A stretch of DNA of 64,000 bases from Chlorogloeopsis fritschii (GTDB lineage: Bacteria > Cyanobacteriota > Cyanobacteriia > Cyanobacteriales > Nostocaceae): NCBI RefSeq assembly GCF_043099315.1, contig NZ_CP170746.1, one strand, 5' to 3'. Made by a program: the position numbers and the translations under genes. Under the pieces are notes generated by a model. That model ran no database searches. It saw nothing but the letters and a program-made list of their open reading frames with translations, and was not told the origin of the DNA. Shown here piece by piece: positions 61,979-64,000 of the stretch. The first letter of the stretch is position 1, and each line of letters opens with the position of its first letter.

Positions 61979-62449
61979 GTAGGGGAGGCAGCGCGTTGCG
62001 GAGCCAGTGCGGTGAAGCAGCCCCCGTCTTGGTGAGTCCACTTGCCGTCTTGGCGGTTCCCGTCACGATGGCAAAGTGGCGAACCCGAAGGGCGGTTTCC
62101 GGCGTAGACGCGGAGCGGTGAGCCAGTCCGGTGGACGGGTTCCCCGGCATAAAGGAACTGGCGAACCCGGAGGGCTTCCCGTAAGGGTAGGGGGACTGCT
62201 GTACGCCGGAGGCGTTCCCGCAGGGTACCCGGAGGGTGGACGGGTTTCCCGGCATAAAGGAGCCAGTGCGTTGCGGAGCCAGTGCGTTGGGCGGCTCTGC
62301 CGACTTGTAGCACCTGGCGTCGGGTTTCCCGCGTTGTAGCACCTGGCGTCACCTGGCGTCGGGTTAAGCGCGTTGTAGCGACTGCCGTGCGGGTTTTGTT
62401 GATTAACTTTCGGTTCAAACCGACAATTTATCTTTTAAACCCGCCCATA
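61979..62449. repeat. GC-rich composite repeat region with palindromic element (copy C)
   Basis: Repeated units: ACCTGGCGTC twice in tandem (62341-62360), CGGCATAAAGGA (62150, 62251), and GAGCCAGTGCG(T/G)T. Copy C of the palindromic element, inverted, is at 62387-62449 (CCGTGCGGGTTTTGTTGATT to AAACCCGCCC). ORFs here on both strands are artefacts of base composition. Confidence 0.75.
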
Positions 62450-62681
62450 CAGTGGTTAGTAGTTCTCCTTGTCCCCTGTCCCCTGTTCCCTGTCACCTAT
62501 CCCCCTCTGCTCAGATAGTACATTTTTATTGATTCTCCCCTGCTCCCTTGGGTAGAATCTTTCACCGCAGAGCTTAATTGTTCTTTACAACCCAGGGGAG
62601 AGGTACAGAAAACTACTAAATGGAAATCTAGGTATATAAGGTGGAAGTTATCGACACCGATCGCAAAGAACCGAAGATTCC
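62450..62681. other. Upstream region of the diiron protein gene
   Basis: Pyrimidine-rich STRR-like run TCCCCTGTCCCCTGTTCCCTG at 62466-62500. No ORF. The gene start follows CCGAAGATTCC. Confidence 0.45.
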
Positions 62682-63800
62682 ATGCAGAGCAACTTAGTTA
62701 AATCACCTCCTGCTTCTGGTACGGAGGAAACTTTACCTATAGGGGTAACAGAAACTACTACTATTTATGACCGTGGAGAGCGACAGTTTGTAGAACTGCT
62801 TGCCACAGATAATTTAGATCAAAAACTGGATAGAGAACCCTTACTTGCCAGTGAATTTGAGAGCGCACTTTCTCTGGGAATTCGTGCTGCTTATCACAAT
62901 GGTTCTGGTGATGATGTGGCTCATCTTTTTCTCCAGCGTATACTGTATCGGATTAATCGCTTAAACCTTTTTTGGTATGACGATTTGCGACACTATACCA
63001 ACGAGCGATCGCTCTATCTATACAAGGTACGCAATCGAATTGAGGCGGCTTGGCAGGAATGGGAACTAGCAAAAATCGATGTGGCAGCTTTGCAGCAGTT
63101 AGATGTCAAGCAAGCGCTGATTGAGCGTACCGCATACGATTTAGATCCACCTTTATCATCAGGAAGCCGCTACATCCGCGAGCAAATGACAGAAATTGGC
63201 TATCGTCACTTATTAGCGATCGGCTCGTTTGATGGGTTAGTTGAGGGCAGTCGTCTTTCCCGGATTCTTGGTGGTGCTGCTAATCAAGTGCAGTGTACCC
63301 TCGTCAAGGTACTACTGGAAGAGTACGGTAACGGTCGCTTCTCTCGCAAGCATTCTACATTTTTTGCTCAAATGCTAGCTGAGTTTGACATGAACACCGA
63401 ACCAGAAGGATACTTCGATTTAGTACCTTGGGAAGTTTTAGCTTGCGCCAATCATAACTTTTTGCTGACCGAGTGCAAGCGTCATTTTCTGCGTTATAGC
63501 GGTGGTTTAACCTATTTTGAGGTGGCAGGGCCTTCTGCTTACAGAAATTATCTTACAGCTGCTCAACGGCTGGGATTATCAGATGCAGCGATGGGTTATT
63601 GGGAACTGCACATTCGAGAAGATGAACGCCACGGGCGCTGGATGTTGGATGATGTGGCTTTGCCTTTAGCAGAATTGTACCCCAATGATGCGTGGGAGCT
63701 AGTTCTGGGCTACGACCAAGAAAAGTTAATGGGCGATCGCGCTGCCGAAGCAGTTGTGCAAGCAATACGCCAAGTAGAACAAAGCACTTCACTCGCCTGA
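62682..63800 (+). CDS. Heme-oxygenase-like iron-containing redox enzyme
   Basis: 372 residues. C-terminal HO-like diiron domain: EEYGNGRFSRKHSTFF (metal ligands Glu and His), then HIREDERHGRWMLDDVALPL with the second His-xxx-Asp-Glu-xx-His block. Members of this family include diiron oxidases and desaturases that use O2 on amino acids or fatty acids. N-terminal about 180 residues are helical and less conserved. Monocistronic; the substrate is unknown. Confidence 0.87.
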   Translation: MQSNLVKSPPASGTEETLPIGVTETTTIYDRGERQFVELLATDNLDQKLDREPLLASEFESALSLGIRAAYHNGSGDDVAHLFLQRILYRINRLNLFWYDDLRHYTNERSLYLYKVRNRIEAAWQEWELAKIDVAALQQLDVKQALIERTAYDLDPPLSSGSRYIREQMTEIGYRHLLAIGSFDGLVEGSRLSRILGGAANQVQCTLVKVLLEEYGNGRFSRKHSTFFAQMLAEFDMNTEPEGYFDLVPWEVLACANHNFLLTECKRHFLRYSGGLTYFEVAGPSAYRNYLTAAQRLGLSDAAMGYWELHIREDERHGRWMLDDVALPLAELYPNDAWELVLGYDQEKLMGDRAAEAVVQAIRQVEQSTSLA

Positions 63801-64000
63801 GAAAAACAACTTCACTAATTCCAGCTTTCTAATTTATCTAATTTATCTTTATTCCTTTAGTCAAAATTTTCTACTAAAGGAGTAATTTTTGCTTGTGGAT
63901 AAGACATATGCCCTACCAAAATCTGACTCATTGTAATTACTCACATACACATATGAAAGACGTATTTTTTTGCCCGGAAGAATCTAATTTTTACTCTAAT
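63801..64000. other. End of window, no gene seen
   Basis: AT-rich DNA after the diiron gene, containing a weak hairpin CTTTAGTC...ACTAAAGG (about 63855-63880) that may be its terminator. Confidence 0.4.

Noticed and set aside
61962..62418. Several overlapping ORFs of 80-150 codons on both strands
   Set aside because: They come from GC-rich repeats; composition is low in complexity and frames are not gene-like.

Overview
The window reads as chromosomal DNA of a filamentous, Nostocales-like cyanobacterium. The evidence is the many HIP1 octamers (GCGATCGC), heptanucleotide short tandem repeats (CCCTAGT/C type), an rbp-rpsU locus, NDH-1 subunit I of the cyanobacterial type, a Nostoc-type NlpC/P60 peptidase, and many standalone two-component regulators. 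I see no rRNA, tRNA or CRISPR array. The species cannot be named from the sequence alone.

Layout. 0-3.2 kb: the end of an OmpR-type regulator, an HMA-like protein, a decayed S9 peptidase and an unknown protein. 3.2-8.7 kb (minus strand): a guanidine-use operon made of a guanidine-I riboswitch, gdmH (Ni-dependent guanidine hydrolase, usually annotated agmatinase), ghaA and ghaB (HypA/HypB-like Ni chaperones) and a NitT/TauT-type ABC transporter whose ATPase gene carries a frameshift. 8.8-13.2 kb: repeats, a PHP phosphoesterase, a lone type II thioesterase and small membrane or lipoproteins. 13.2-17.4 kb: a two-component system followed by a catalytically dead HtrA-like PDZ protein, a short active-looking trypsin-like protease and a NarL-type regulator. 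17.8-22.2 kb: a glycosyltransferase, a methyltransferase gene broken by two amber codons, and a fossil fusion of a phosphite dehydrogenase (ptxD) with a LysR regulator. 22-31 kb: membrane proteins, the rbp-rpsU pair, lipoproteins, a methyltransferase and a GT39 glycosyltransferase.

32-38.1 kb is the most unusual part. An AT-rich 1.2-kb spacer is followed by five plus-strand genes in the order A1-B1-A2-GNAT-B2. A1 and A2 are homologous helical proteins with two hydrophobic segments that, by eye, recall domain I of three-domain Cry toxins. B1 and B2 are homologous proteins with an acidic coiled-coil N-terminus, one membrane helix and a conserved C-terminal domain. The stretch has no HIP1 site. 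I infer a duplicated two-component membrane-active (toxin-like) system with an acetyltransferase between the copies.

38.2-49.6 kb: galK, a lone ndhI, a pentapeptide-repeat protein, pckA, an MBL-fold protein, an MFS exporter, a serine hydrolase, NlpC/P60 and a dolichol-phosphate-mannose-synthase-like GT2. 49.7-52 kb: small accessory genes including a truncated macrodomain gene, an unknown acidic protein and a UPF0175/DUF3368 toxin-antitoxin pair with a broken toxin, with attC-like hairpins next to them. 52-59 kb: a LuxR regulator, a DJ-1/PfpI protein, a PD-(D/E)XK nuclease, phosphoglucomutase, LapA and an O-methyltransferase. 59.4-62 kb: an FtsL-like membrane protein and ftsI, separated by a 110-bp miniature inverted-repeat element with a 9-bp target duplication that contains the upstream gene's stop codon. 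The window ends with GC-rich repeats and a heme-oxygenase-like diiron protein.
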